Assembly (NCBI GenBank): GCA_026193125.1
Contig: JAPHSC010000383.1
Location: 1-15,601, forward strand
DNA: 15,601 nucleotides
Direction of reading: 5' to 3'
Source: Gammaproteobacteria bacterium
Lineage (GTDB): Bacteria > Pseudomonadota > Gammaproteobacteria > Steroidobacterales > BM003
A program made the position numbers and the translations under genes. A model generated the notes under the pieces. That model did no database searches. It had not been told where the DNA came from and was given only the letters and a program-made list of their open reading frames with translations. This document shows, one piece after another, positions 8,334 through 15,374 of the stretch. Numbering within the stretch: position 1 is the stretch's first letter; every line of letters begins with the position of its first letter.

Positions 8334-9344
8334 ATGGGCATGACAAGCCAATCGAGCCTGACCGCCCGTGGCTGGCTGGCGGCTCAGCTGGAGCGCTGGG
8401 CGCGCCGTCGCCAGGGTGCGGATAAACTGCCGCGAACCCTGCACAGGAATCGGCTTTATATTCTGCCCACCAAGGTGGGGATGGTATTCGCCGCGATGCT
8501 GCTTGTGATGCTGCTGGGCTCCATGAACTACAGCAACAGCATGGGTCTTGCGCTGACCTTTGCACTGTCCGGCCTGGGCCTGATCTCCATGCATCAATGC
8601 CACCGGAACATGCTTGGCCTGGTAGTACACGGGGTCTCGGCAGTCCCGGTTTTTGCAGGTCAGGATGCTCGATTCTGCGTTCGCATCCACAACCCTTCAC
8701 CGCGCAAGCGCTACCAGATCCAACTGCGCCTGGCAGACTCCGCCCGCCCTATCCATGATATTTCCGCCTCAGGCAGCGAGGACTTTTCAATTTCGCTGCC
8801 CACCAACAAACGGGGCGTCTTGCGGCTGGATAGCCTGAGCGTTACCAGCGCCCACCCGTTCACCTTCTTCCGCTGCTGGACCTGGCTGCACATGCCCATG
8901 TATTGCCTGGTCTATCCGCGGCCCGCACCCGCCGGTATCGCGCCACCCCATACCGATGTCGATGTCGGCGGTGCCCTGCAAAATGGCGCAGGCAGCGAGG
9001 ACTTCGCGGGACTCAGACCCTATCGCTATGGTGACTCGCCCCGGCATATCGCCTGGAAAAACTTCGCCCGGGACAACACCCTGCTGGTAAAGCAATTTAC
9101 CGGCACCTCCCTGAGTACTCGCTGGCTGGATCTGGAACACGCCCCGGGTAACGACCTCGAACTCAAACTCTCGCACCTTTGCCGCTGGGTCTTGTCATCC
9201 AACGCCCAGGGTCACAACTACGGTCTGCGACTGCCGGGTACGCTCATTGAGCCGGGCAGTGGCAGCGCCCAGCAGGCACGCTGCCTGGAGGCCCTGGCGC
9301 GTTTTGGCGATACCCCGCAGGAGGAAAACCTTGGCTCGCGCTAG
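8334..9344 (+). CDS. DUF58 domain-containing membrane protein
   Basis: DUF58 proteins are membrane-anchored proteins with a von Willebrand factor A-like region and are regularly encoded next to MoxR ATPases. Their biochemical role is not settled. The 336-residue product has a basic cytosolic N-terminus (1-47), two adjacent membrane segments (about 48-63 and 71-89), a beta-rich stretch (about 98-200), and the family's defining motif YRYGDSPRHIAWKNFAR (230-246). The rest is hydrophilic and contains the VWA-like part. The ATG at 8334 is preceded by GAGG at 8322-8325, which overlaps the moxR stop. A second in-frame ATG at 8340 is possible but less well spaced. The 3' end overlaps the tgpA start by 14 bp and holds its ribosome binding site, so translation of the two is probably coupled. 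Confidence 0.92.
   Translation: MGMTSQSSLTARGWLAAQLERWARRRQGADKLPRTLHRNRLYILPTKVGMVFAAMLLVMLLGSMNYSNSMGLALTFALSGLGLISMHQCHRNMLGLVVHGVSAVPVFAGQDARFCVRIHNPSPRKRYQIQLRLADSARPIHDISASGSEDFSISLPTNKRGVLRLDSLSVTSAHPFTFFRCWTWLHMPMYCLVYPRPAPAGIAPPHTDVDVGGALQNGAGSEDFAGLRPYRYGDSPRHIAWKNFARDNTLLVKQFTGTSLSTRWLDLEHAPGNDLELKLSHLCRWVLSSNAQGHNYGLRLPGTLIEPGSGSAQQARCLEALARFGDTPQEENLGSR
9319..9324 (+). promoter_or_regulatory. Strong Shine-Dalgarno (AGGAGG) that fixes the TTG start of tgpA
   Basis: AGGAGG lies inside the end of the DUF58 gene, six bases before a TTG at 9331-9333 that is in frame with the transglutaminase ORF. The longer in-frame alternative (TTG at 9247) has no comparable site and would overlap DUF58 by about 98 bp. 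The 9331 start is therefore preferred. Confidence 0.75.
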
Positions 9345-11310
9345 GCAACAGGCAAGTCTGGATGCATCGGCCATCGCCTGGGTAACCGGCGCTCTGTGCG
9401 CGACCCTGCTACCGCACGCGCCCTACCTGCCCGTCTGGGTGTTACCCATGTTCCTCCTCAGTGCGGGTTGGCGCTTGTGGCTGGCAAGAAAAAGCAGTCA
9501 GCTACCCTCGCGCTGGCTGCGCCTGCTGCTGGCCATGCTGGCCTTTGCCCTGGTCTATGCCAGTCAACGCGGTATCAGCGGCGTCGCGGCTGGCACCACC
9601 CTGCTGGTCGTCATGATGGGTCTCAAGATGCTTGAGGCAAGAACCCGCAGGGATACCATTCTGCTGCTGGTGCTCGCCTATTTCCTGATCCTCGCGGCTT
9701 TCCTGCGTGAGCAAGGCCCGATGCTTGCCCTTTATCAGATCCTGGCTACCTGGGCGGTAACCACCGCAATGTTGCAGGTCACGCGCTCCGGCACATTTCT
9801 GCCCGCCCGCGAAGCCGCCGGCGTGGCAGGTCAGCTCATGCTGTATACCCTGCCCGTGACGCTGGTGTTATTCCTGCTGTTTCCGCGCATACCGGGCCCC
9901 TTCTGGGCATTACCCAGCACCTCCGGCAGCGCAGTCACCGGACTCAGCGATGAAATGACGCCCGGCACCATTGCCCAGCTGTCCCAGTCGGATGCCGTAG
10001 CCTTCCGGGTGACTTTCGAGGGCAAGGCGCCGCCTTCAAGCCAGCTGTATTGGCGCGGGCCGGTGCTGGAAAAATTTGATGGCCGCAGCTGGAGTCAGGG
10101 CAACTGGCCCTCACCAGCCATGGACATTTCCCGCATTGATTATCGAGGCGCGGCGATTCGCTACACGGTAAGCCTGGTACCCCACGACAAGGCCTGGCTA
10201 CTTGCCCTGGACCTGCCGGCTCGCCCCCTGCCGGCTGATGCAAGGCTGAGCCGCCGCTTGCAATTGGAAACGCTCAAACCAGTTCGGGACCGCCTGGTCT
10301 ACACCGCCCTCTCCTACCCGGATTACCAGGTGCTGGGCAGTCTAAGTGAACGCGAGAGAGCCCTTTTCACCTTCCTGCCTGAGCGCAGCAACCCACGTAG
10401 CCAGACTCTTGCCAGGACCATGCGGAGCCAGGCGTCTACTGAGCAAGCTTATATCCAGGCCGTACTCAACAAGTTCAACCGGGAACCGTACGTCTATACC
10501 CTGGCGCCCAAGCGGCTGGACATGCGTAACCCCAGCGATGACTTCCTGTTCAATACCCGGGAAGGTTTCTGCGAGTTCTACGCTTCCTCTTTCGCGCTCA
10601 TGATGCGCGCTGCCGGCATACCCAGCCGAGTGGTTACCGGCTACCAGGGAGGCGAACTCAACCCCTTTGGCGATTACATGATCGTGCGCCAGTCCAGCGC
10701 CCATGCCTGGGTGGAAGTCTGGCTGGATAACCGGGGCTGGGTCAGGGTAGATCCGACTGCTGCGGTTGCCCCCGAGAGGATCCGGCGCGGCTTGCCTGAT
10801 TCCTTGCGCCTGGGCGATCCGCTGCCCGGTGGCTTGTTACGCAGCGTACCGTTACTGGCGGACATGCGCATGGCCTGGGACCTGGCCAATGCGCGTTGGG
10901 ACGAGTACGTGTTGGGCTACGGACCGGAACTGCAAATGGACTTGCTGTCCCGCTTCGGACTCAACATGCCCACCCCTCTGCAACTGGTTCTGCTTATCAT
11001 GTCCCTGGTTGCCTTTTTCCTGCTCCTGCTGAGCCTGTACCTGGCGCGCAATTACCGCCCCCGGATCAGCGACCCGGCCTTGCTGCTGTATCGGGATTTC
11101 CTCAGAAAACTGGAGAAAGCCGGACTCCACGTGGCCGTGCATGAGGCGCCAGGTGATCTGGCCAGCCGACTGGGTCGCCTGCGTCCCGATATCCGCACCC
11201 AGGTAAACAATGTGACGACAAACTACATGCTTGCCCGGTATCGCAAGACAGACCGCTATCAACTCGCACTGGAGCAACTACGCAACGCCGTGCGCGCCTT
11301 CAAGCCCTAG
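9331..11310 (+). CDS. tgpA: Membrane transglutaminase-like protein, TgpA type
   Basis: TgpA-type proteins are inner-membrane proteins with a periplasmic transglutaminase-like domain. The Pseudomonas aeruginosa homologue has been reported as important for viability, with an envelope role that is not fully defined. The 659-residue product begins with several membrane segments (about 17-30, 36-50, 61-77, 87-102, 108-124, 132-149, 166-184; DUF3488 region). A periplasmic part (about 190-545) follows, with the transglutaminase core holding Cys414 (GFCEFYASSFALMMRAAGIP), His458 (SSAHAWVEVW) and Asp474 (RVDPTAAV), a complete Cys-His-Asp triad. A further membrane segment (about 551-573) and a cytosolic C-terminal tail of DUF4129 type end the protein. 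The start is TTG. As third gene of the moxR-DUF58-tgpA unit it may depend on the MoxR ATPase. Its stop shares CTAG with the convergent MFS gene. Whether it is a transferase or a protease-like hydrolase cannot be read from the sequence. Confidence 0.93.
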   Translation: MARARQQASLDASAIAWVTGALCATLLPHAPYLPVWVLPMFLLSAGWRLWLARKSSQLPSRWLRLLLAMLAFALVYASQRGISGVAAGTTLLVVMMGLKMLEARTRRDTILLLVLAYFLILAAFLREQGPMLALYQILATWAVTTAMLQVTRSGTFLPAREAAGVAGQLMLYTLPVTLVLFLLFPRIPGPFWALPSTSGSAVTGLSDEMTPGTIAQLSQSDAVAFRVTFEGKAPPSSQLYWRGPVLEKFDGRSWSQGNWPSPAMDISRIDYRGAAIRYTVSLVPHDKAWLLALDLPARPLPADARLSRRLQLETLKPVRDRLVYTALSYPDYQVLGSLSERERALFTFLPERSNPRSQTLARTMRSQASTEQAYIQAVLNKFNREPYVYTLAPKRLDMRNPSDDFLFNTREGFCEFYASSFALMMRAAGIPSRVVTGYQGGELNPFGDYMIVRQSSAHAWVEVWLDNRGWVRVDPTAAVAPERIRRGLPDSLRLGDPLPGGLLRSVPLLADMRMAWDLANARWDEYVLGYGPELQMDLLSRFGLNMPTPLQLVLLIMSLVAFFLLLLSLYLARNYRPRISDPALLLYRDFLRKLEKAGLHVAVHEAPGDLASRLGRLRPDIRTQVNNVTTNYMLARYRKTDRYQLALEQLRNAVRAFKP

Positions 11311-12584
11311 GAGAGAGCGGTTACAACAGTCCGCGAGGGTGCGATCTCCACCCGGGTGAGAATGAAGGCGCCGACCAGGAACAGCGGCAAGATGGCGAGT
11401 ATGGACAGGCGGGGGTTGTTGCTGACCAGGGCGGTTACACCTACCAGGAAGGGACCCAGGATAGAGGCGAATTTCCCCAGCATGTTATAGAAACCGAAGA
11501 ACTCACCACTCTTGTCCGCCGGAATAAGGCGAGCGTACATGGAGCGGCTAAGACTCTGCACACCTCCCTGCACTAGCCCAATCGTGATGGCCAGACCGAA
11601 GAACTCCCAGACTTCAGAAATCATCGAGGCCCATATGGTCGCCAGCGCATACACGCCCAGGGCAATCAGAATGCCCGTCCGCACACCGATGAACCTGGCG
11701 ATCCAGCCAAAGAAGAGGGCTGCCGGGAAAGCCACGAACTGGGTGAGCAACAGGGCCAGTACCAGCCTGGATGAATCGAAGCCCAGGCGAATACCGTAGT
11801 CCACAGCCAGCTTGATGATGGTGTAGACACCATCAATGTAAAGCCAATAGGCACACAGAAAAATCAACACAGGCTTGAGCAGGCGCACCGCCTTGATGGT
11901 TTCCACCAGTTGCCTGAGTCCGGCGCGTACCGCCCCCAGGGCAGGCTGAGGATTTTTGGTGGGCTCCTCTCGCACCCAAAATACCAGAGGTAAAGAAAAG
12001 ACCAGCCACCATGCCGCCACACTCAAAAAGGACACTTGTACCGCCTGGGTGATATCCGTCAGACCAAACCAGGTGGGGTGGATAGTCATGAGCACATTGA
12101 CGGCAAACAACACGCCCCCGCCGAGGTAACCCAGGGAATAGCCGTAGGCCGACACCATGTCGAATTCCTCTGGCCGGGAGACATCGACAATCATGGAATC
12201 ATAAAAGACATTGGACCCGGCAAAGCCAGCCGTGGCGCAGACATACAACAAGGCCGCGATTGCCCAGTTGCCCTGCTGTACAAAAAACAAACCGCCACTC
12301 ATCACGATACCCAGGGCGGCAAAAACAAGCAGGAACTTTTTGCGTGCACCGCCACGGTCAGCCACGGCGCCGATAATCGGTGCCAACAGCGCAACCAGGA
12401 GACTGGCTATACCGTTGGCGAACCCCAAGCGCGCGGTGGTGAGACTGCCGTTGGCACCCAGGCTCCAGAAGCTGCTGAAAAAGACCGGGAAGAATCCTGC
12501 CATTACCGTGGTTGCAAAGGCGGAATTTGCCCAATCGTAAATCGCCCAGGAGAGCACTTCCCTTCGACCCAGGATTGAGCTCAA
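11307..12584 (-). CDS. UMF1/Atg22-like major facilitator superfamily transporter
   Basis: This is a predicted inner-membrane transporter of 425 residues with about 12 hydrophobic segments. The N-terminal YDWANSAFATTVMAGFFPVF (16-35) is the hallmark of the bacterial UMF1 group, which is related to the yeast vacuolar amino-acid effluxer Atg22. A loop GAVADRGGARKK (72-83) resembles MFS motif A between segments 2 and 3. The substrate is unknown: the family relation hints at amino-acid or small-molecule efflux, but that is inference. The start is TTG at 12584-12582. The reading frame is closed by TAG only six bases upstream, and GGAG sits about nine bases before the TTG, so no longer product is possible. 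It is transcribed towards tgpA and overlaps it by four bases at the stop. It seems to be a single gene, unless a weak upstream ORF (12581-12844) proves real. Confidence 0.9.
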   Translation of the reverse strand: MSSILGRREVLSWAIYDWANSAFATTVMAGFFPVFFSSFWSLGANGSLTTARLGFANGIASLLVALLAPIIGAVADRGGARKKFLLVFAALGIVMSGGLFFVQQGNWAIAALLYVCATAGFAGSNVFYDSMIVDVSRPEEFDMVSAYGYSLGYLGGGVLFAVNVLMTIHPTWFGLTDITQAVQVSFLSVAAWWLVFSLPLVFWVREEPTKNPQPALGAVRAGLRQLVETIKAVRLLKPVLIFLCAYWLYIDGVYTIIKLAVDYGIRLGFDSSRLVLALLLTQFVAFPAALFFGWIARFIGVRTGILIALGVYALATIWASMISEVWEFFGLAITIGLVQGGVQSLSRSMYARLIPADKSGEFFGFYNMLGKFASILGPFLVGVTALVSNNPRLSILAILPLFLVGAFILTRVEIAPSRTVVTALS

Positions 12585-12919
12585 GCGCTATGTCTCCCGC
12601 ACAAGAATTTCGCCCCGGGCGGACTTTGGGTCAGATCTGATGCCATGTACTGAAGCTCCGCTGGTGAATCCGTGTCAGGCTGACTTTCCAAGGCCGAGTC
12701 GGCCGACCCTGTACACCCCGGCCACAACGAGCAGCCAGTGTACCCGCCAGCGGCGGCATATTCATCCAGGCCAGGGTTAATTTTAGTCTTGCAGCCGCCA
12801 ACGCTCACCAATTCAGAAGACCGTGCGTGATCACCTGTACTCAAGCGACCATTGCGCCGAGGTCAAACGCCTGGATCAAATGCAGATCGATACCTATGCG
12901 CAGCAAGGAAGATTTACGG

Positions 12920-12940
12920 GTGAACGCTTCAGGCCAGAAG
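12920..12940 (+). repeat. Degenerate copy of a dispersed 21-bp motif
   Basis: This stretch matches the motif copies at 13572-13592 and 15425-15445 at 17 of 21 positions each, in the same orientation, sharing CGCTT and GGCCAG blocks at the same spacing. It could be a worn copy or a chance match. Confidence 0.35.
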
Positions 12941-13032
12941 AGAACAAAATTGGGATTACACCGTCCACCCGGAAAAACGTCTGTTCAAGCCTGATTTTCC
13001 CGGCACAGTATTTTCCACAACCCACTGGGGAG

Positions 13033-13062
13033 TTGACGGAGCCTAAGTGAAGGCGCACAAAT
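13033..13062 (+). promoter_or_regulatory. Possible promoter of the lipoprotein gene
   Basis: TTGACG (13033-13038) matches five of six bases of the sigma-70 -35 consensus. The best -10 candidates 17-18 bp downstream (around CACAAAT, 13056-13062) match only half of TATAAT. The placement 50 bp before the ATG is sensible but the call is weak. Confidence 0.3.
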
Positions 13063-13112
13063 AGCCGCTGTCCTGAGGCATCGCTTGGTTTCGAAGTCCG
13101 GAGATCGTAGAA

Positions 13113-13499
13113 ATGCATGATCGAACTGTGTTCACTCGTTCTGTCATCTGCCTGGTCGTGCTCACACTTGTCAGCGCCTGCGGCACGGCGCGGCCAGTCG
13201 CCATCGTCGATTCACGTTCCCTGGTCAGTCAGATCGCAGTCGGCGACAAGGTCGAGGTTGAGAGGACGGACGGCACGGTACTGAAATTCAAGGTCACCGA
13301 GGTGTCGCCGGAAGGCTTGCGCGGCCGCGAGATCTTTGTCCCGACCAAGGACATCGGGCAGGTCCAGGTCATCACGGGAATGCATCCGGCCGGGGTTGGG
13401 TTCCTGGCACTGCTCGGGGCTACCGCAGCCTGGATGCTGGCGGACCCAGACGACGTCTGTGGGGACTTGCCGGCGGCGCCGTGTGATGACGATGACTAG
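13113..13499 (+). CDS. Small predicted lipoprotein, function unknown
   Basis: I do not recognise the family. The 128-residue product starts with a short basic region and a hydrophobic stretch ending in the lipobox VSAC (20-23), so it is probably processed at Cys23 and lipidated. The +2 residue is Gly, not Asp, which under the E. coli rule favours the outer membrane. A small beta-rich segment (about 41-87, including VGDKVEVERTDGTVLKFKV) looks like an SH3-like barrel. A second hydrophobic segment (about 92-110) follows, then an acidic tail with two cysteines (116, 124) ending in DDDD. The hydrophobic segment near the C-terminus is unusual for a simple periplasmic lipoprotein and might insert into a membrane. 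The ATG at 13113 has GGAG nine bases upstream. It stands alone on the plus strand, converging on the thioredoxin-like gene 173 bp away. Confidence 0.75.
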   Translation: MHDRTVFTRSVICLVVLTLVSACGTARPVAIVDSRSLVSQIAVGDKVEVERTDGTVLKFKVTEVSPEGLRGREIFVPTKDIGQVQVITGMHPAGVGFLALLGATAAWMLADPDDVCGDLPAAPCDDDD

Positions 13500-13571
13500 G
13501 CACTGAGCAGCCGACGGGTCCGCTCCTGGGTGTAAGCAGATGCCTGCAGAGACTGGAGAAGGTACAGATCA

Positions 13572-13592
13572 GTGCCCGCTTTCGGCCAGAAG
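13572..13592 (+). repeat. Dispersed repeat motif, copy downstream of the thioredoxin/permease operon
   Basis: This copy carries the exact 14-mer CCGCTTTCGGCCAG (13576-13589) also found at 15429-15442. The surrounding 21 bp differ at two positions. About 45 bp upstream, GGGTGTAAGC resembles GGGTCGTAAGC at the other copy, so the repeat unit is larger and partly degenerate here. It lies in the 173-bp spacer between the lipoprotein and thioredoxin-like genes. That spacer also holds a 5-bp stem (13652-13656/13665-13669) but no T-tract for an intrinsic terminator in either direction. Confidence 0.65.
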
Positions 13593-13672
13593 CAGCCAGT
13601 CGAATAGGGCCAGAGTAAGCCTCTAGTAATCCCGGTTCGACCCCGGATGTTGCGGTTGCTTCTGACCGCGAT

Positions 13673-13903
13673 TCAGGCCAGGTACGTCTTGAGCTTGTCC
13701 GCGCTGGGCACTGCGCCCTCGATGACAAGGTCGCCATTTACGGCCAGCGCCGGGGTCCGGAATACGCCTGCATCAATAATGGCGTTCATGTCGGTTACCT
13801 TGTCAATCTCATAATTGATTCCCAATTCTTTCGCCGCAGCTTCAGCATGTTCTGTCAGCAATTTGCACTTGCTGCAGCCACTTCCGTAGATCGTTAATTT
13901 CAC
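13673..13903 (-). CDS. Small thioredoxin-like redox protein (CxxC)
   Basis: This is a 76-residue glutaredoxin-sized thioredoxin-fold protein of the Thioredoxin_3 / redox-active disulfide protein 2 type. It has a first strand KLTIYG, a CSKC active site (Cys10, Cys13) and the cis-proline in RTPAL (Pro51) followed by strand ALAVNGDLVIEG. It has no signal peptide, so it should act in the cytosol, passing electrons through its dithiol. The start is GTG at 13903-13901, with GAGGG six bases upstream. It follows the permease stop after 22 bp, so the two are co-transcribed. Such proteins are often encoded beside DUF318 permeases, and a role in reducing or delivering a thiol-reactive substrate (for example an arsenical) is a reasonable inference. 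Which substrate is not shown. Confidence 0.9.
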   Translation of the reverse strand: MKLTIYGSGCSKCKLLTEHAEAAAKELGINYEIDKVTDMNAIIDAGVFRTPALAVNGDLVIEGAVPSADKLKTYLA

Positions 13904-13925
13904 TTCACACCCTCAATTTGAAAAT

Positions 13926-15245
13926 TCACCACAAATTCCCGTACCCATAGCCTGTGATGGTCGCCATCACCACAACCAGCGAGCAATAGACCAGGGTCTT
14001 TTGAGTACCTAGAATTGACCGTATTACCAGCATGCTTGGCAGGGACAGCGCCGGACCGGCGAGCAACAGCGCCAGGGCTGGCCCCTTGCCCATTCCCGCG
14101 CCCAGCAAACCCTGCACGATGGGAACCTCTGTTAACGTGGAAAAGTACATGAAGGCGCCCAGTAGCGATGCCAGTACCGTGGAGAGCAGGGAGTTATCCC
14201 CGACCGCCATGCTGACCCACTCGGACGGGATCATGCCCTCGTATCCGGGGCGGCCCAACAACATACCCGCGACAAACACACCGCCCAGAAGCAGCGGCAT
14301 TATCTGTTTTGTAAAGCTCCAGGTTTCAGCCGCCCATTCCTGATCGCTTTCGCGGGTTGCAGCGATCAGCATCACGCCCAGGGCGCCGATCGCGAACGAC
14401 AACTGCGGCGCACCCGGGAGCTGCCAGGCACTAATCGCGACAATACCGGCCAGGACCACGAGATGGCTGACAGGCCAATGCCAGCGGAAAATAAGAAGGC
14501 CGGCGAGACATATCGCCAACAACGACGTGATTTGCCATTTCCACTCGTAGATAAGCATCCAGCCGGGGCTGTCGGCCGCGGCCCAGTTGGCAAAAACCAA
14601 AATACCGATCATCAGCGAGAAGAAGGTAACTACGACCCCCAGCGGCCTCTCAGCCCCGTCGGCCTCGAAACCCCGAGTGGAGCCCTGCGCTCGTGCAGAC
14701 TCCTCCTTGCGATACAGCAGATGCATGATCAAGCCGATCACCAGGGCAAATACGACTGCGCCAACCGCACGCGCAATACCCAGTTCGGGACCCAGCACCT
14801 TGGCCGTGACGACGATCGCCATGATATTGATCGCAGGTCCGGAATACAGGAATGCCACCGCGGCGCCCAGGCCCGCGCCGCGTTTGTAAATACCGCCGAA
14901 AAGCGGCAAGACAGTGCAGGAGCACACTGCGAGCAAGGTGCCTGAAACAGACGCCACGCCTAAGGCAATGGGCTTTGACGCACGGGGCCCAAGAAACCTT
15001 AAAACCGATCCCTGGCTGATATACAAAGTCATTGCCCCGGCAATGATGAACGCGGGCAGTAGACACAGGATGACGTGCTCGCGGGCGTACCAATTCGTTA
15101 GGCGTACGCCCTCGAGAATCGCATTGTCAAAACGGGCCGTTCCCGCCGGGATGAAGTAGATGGTCAGAAACAGACCCAGGAACAAGAGCAGCAGCTGACT
15201 CTGCCTCCGGTTCTCCCGGTACAGTGTTATCAAGTTTTTAAACAC
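13926..15245 (-). CDS. DUF318 / ArsP-YraQ-type permease
   Basis: The 439-residue product is a predicted inner-membrane permease of the DUF318 (ArsP_1, formerly UPF0718) family with about 10 hydrophobic segments. Characterised ArsP members export trivalent methylated or aromatic arsenicals, but most family members have no known substrate. The family motif CSCTVLPLFGGIYKRGAG (108-125) is present with its cysteine pair Cys108/Cys110, followed by FLYSGPAIN (132-140). A related block TEVPIVQGLLGAGMG (372-386) with LLLAGPALSLPS (393-404) recurs in the second half, so the protein seems built of two similar halves. A polar linker (about 179-200) joins them. The start is GTG at 15245-15243, with AAAGG about nine bases upstream. 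It is first in an operon with the thioredoxin-like gene. No arsR regulator or arsenic gene is visible here, so arsenic export is only one possibility. Confidence 0.9.
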   Translation of the reverse strand: MFKNLITLYRENRRQSQLLLLFLGLFLTIYFIPAGTARFDNAILEGVRLTNWYAREHVILCLLPAFIIAGAMTLYISQGSVLRFLGPRASKPIALGVASVSGTLLAVCSCTVLPLFGGIYKRGAGLGAAVAFLYSGPAINIMAIVVTAKVLGPELGIARAVGAVVFALVIGLIMHLLYRKEESARAQGSTRGFEADGAERPLGVVVTFFSLMIGILVFANWAAADSPGWMLIYEWKWQITSLLAICLAGLLIFRWHWPVSHLVVLAGIVAISAWQLPGAPQLSFAIGALGVMLIAATRESDQEWAAETWSFTKQIMPLLLGGVFVAGMLLGRPGYEGMIPSEWVSMAVGDNSLLSTVLASLLGAFMYFSTLTEVPIVQGLLGAGMGKGPALALLLAGPALSLPSMLVIRSILGTQKTLVYCSLVVVMATITGYGYGNLW

Positions 15246-15374
15246 ATTATTTGGCCTTTACTTCGTGCCAGGATCTGGTGCAGTTGACGATCCAGACTAC
15301 CTACGACGGGCGCCAAGGCAGCACCTTATTGTAGGCCGAAATAGTACGGCGGCACAGTCGTTGCCTGAATGGCT

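Larger units (their letters stand above)
12585..13112. other. 528-bp spacer without a convincing gene
   Basis: The spacer separates the leftward MFS gene from the rightward lipoprotein gene and should contain both promoters. ORFs of 74-87 codons exist on both strands, but none has a recognisable domain. Visible structures are the odd palindromes GTCAGGCTGAC (12674-12684) and GGCCGAGTCGGCC (12692-12704), 7 bp apart and possibly an operator for the MFS gene, and a degenerate copy of the repeat motif at 12920-12940. A TTGACG at 13033-13038 may be the -35 element of the lipoprotein gene. It may also be a decayed gene region. Confidence 0.5.

Noticed and set aside
9247..9330. Longer N-terminus for TgpA starting at TTG 9247
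   Set aside because: It would overlap DUF58 by about 98 bp, is arginine-rich without family likeness, and lacks the AGGAGG that precedes 9331.
12823..13050. 75-codon plus-strand ORF in the 528-bp spacer
   Set aside because: It has a GTG start without a ribosome binding site and no recognisable domain, and it includes the degenerate repeat copy.
12894..13118. 74-codon minus-strand ORF in the spacer
   Set aside because: It has no domain or convincing start, and it overlaps the probable promoter of the lipoprotein gene.
13630..13660. T-arm-like sequence GGTTCGACCCCGG suggesting a tRNA 3' end
   Set aside because: Only four of five T-stem pairs form, and no matching acceptor, D-arm or anticodon arm is found in the preceding 70 bases.
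13420..13737. 105-codon minus-strand ORF across the lipoprotein and thioredoxin ends
   Set aside because: It overlaps two better supported genes and its middle is encoded by the repeat motif.
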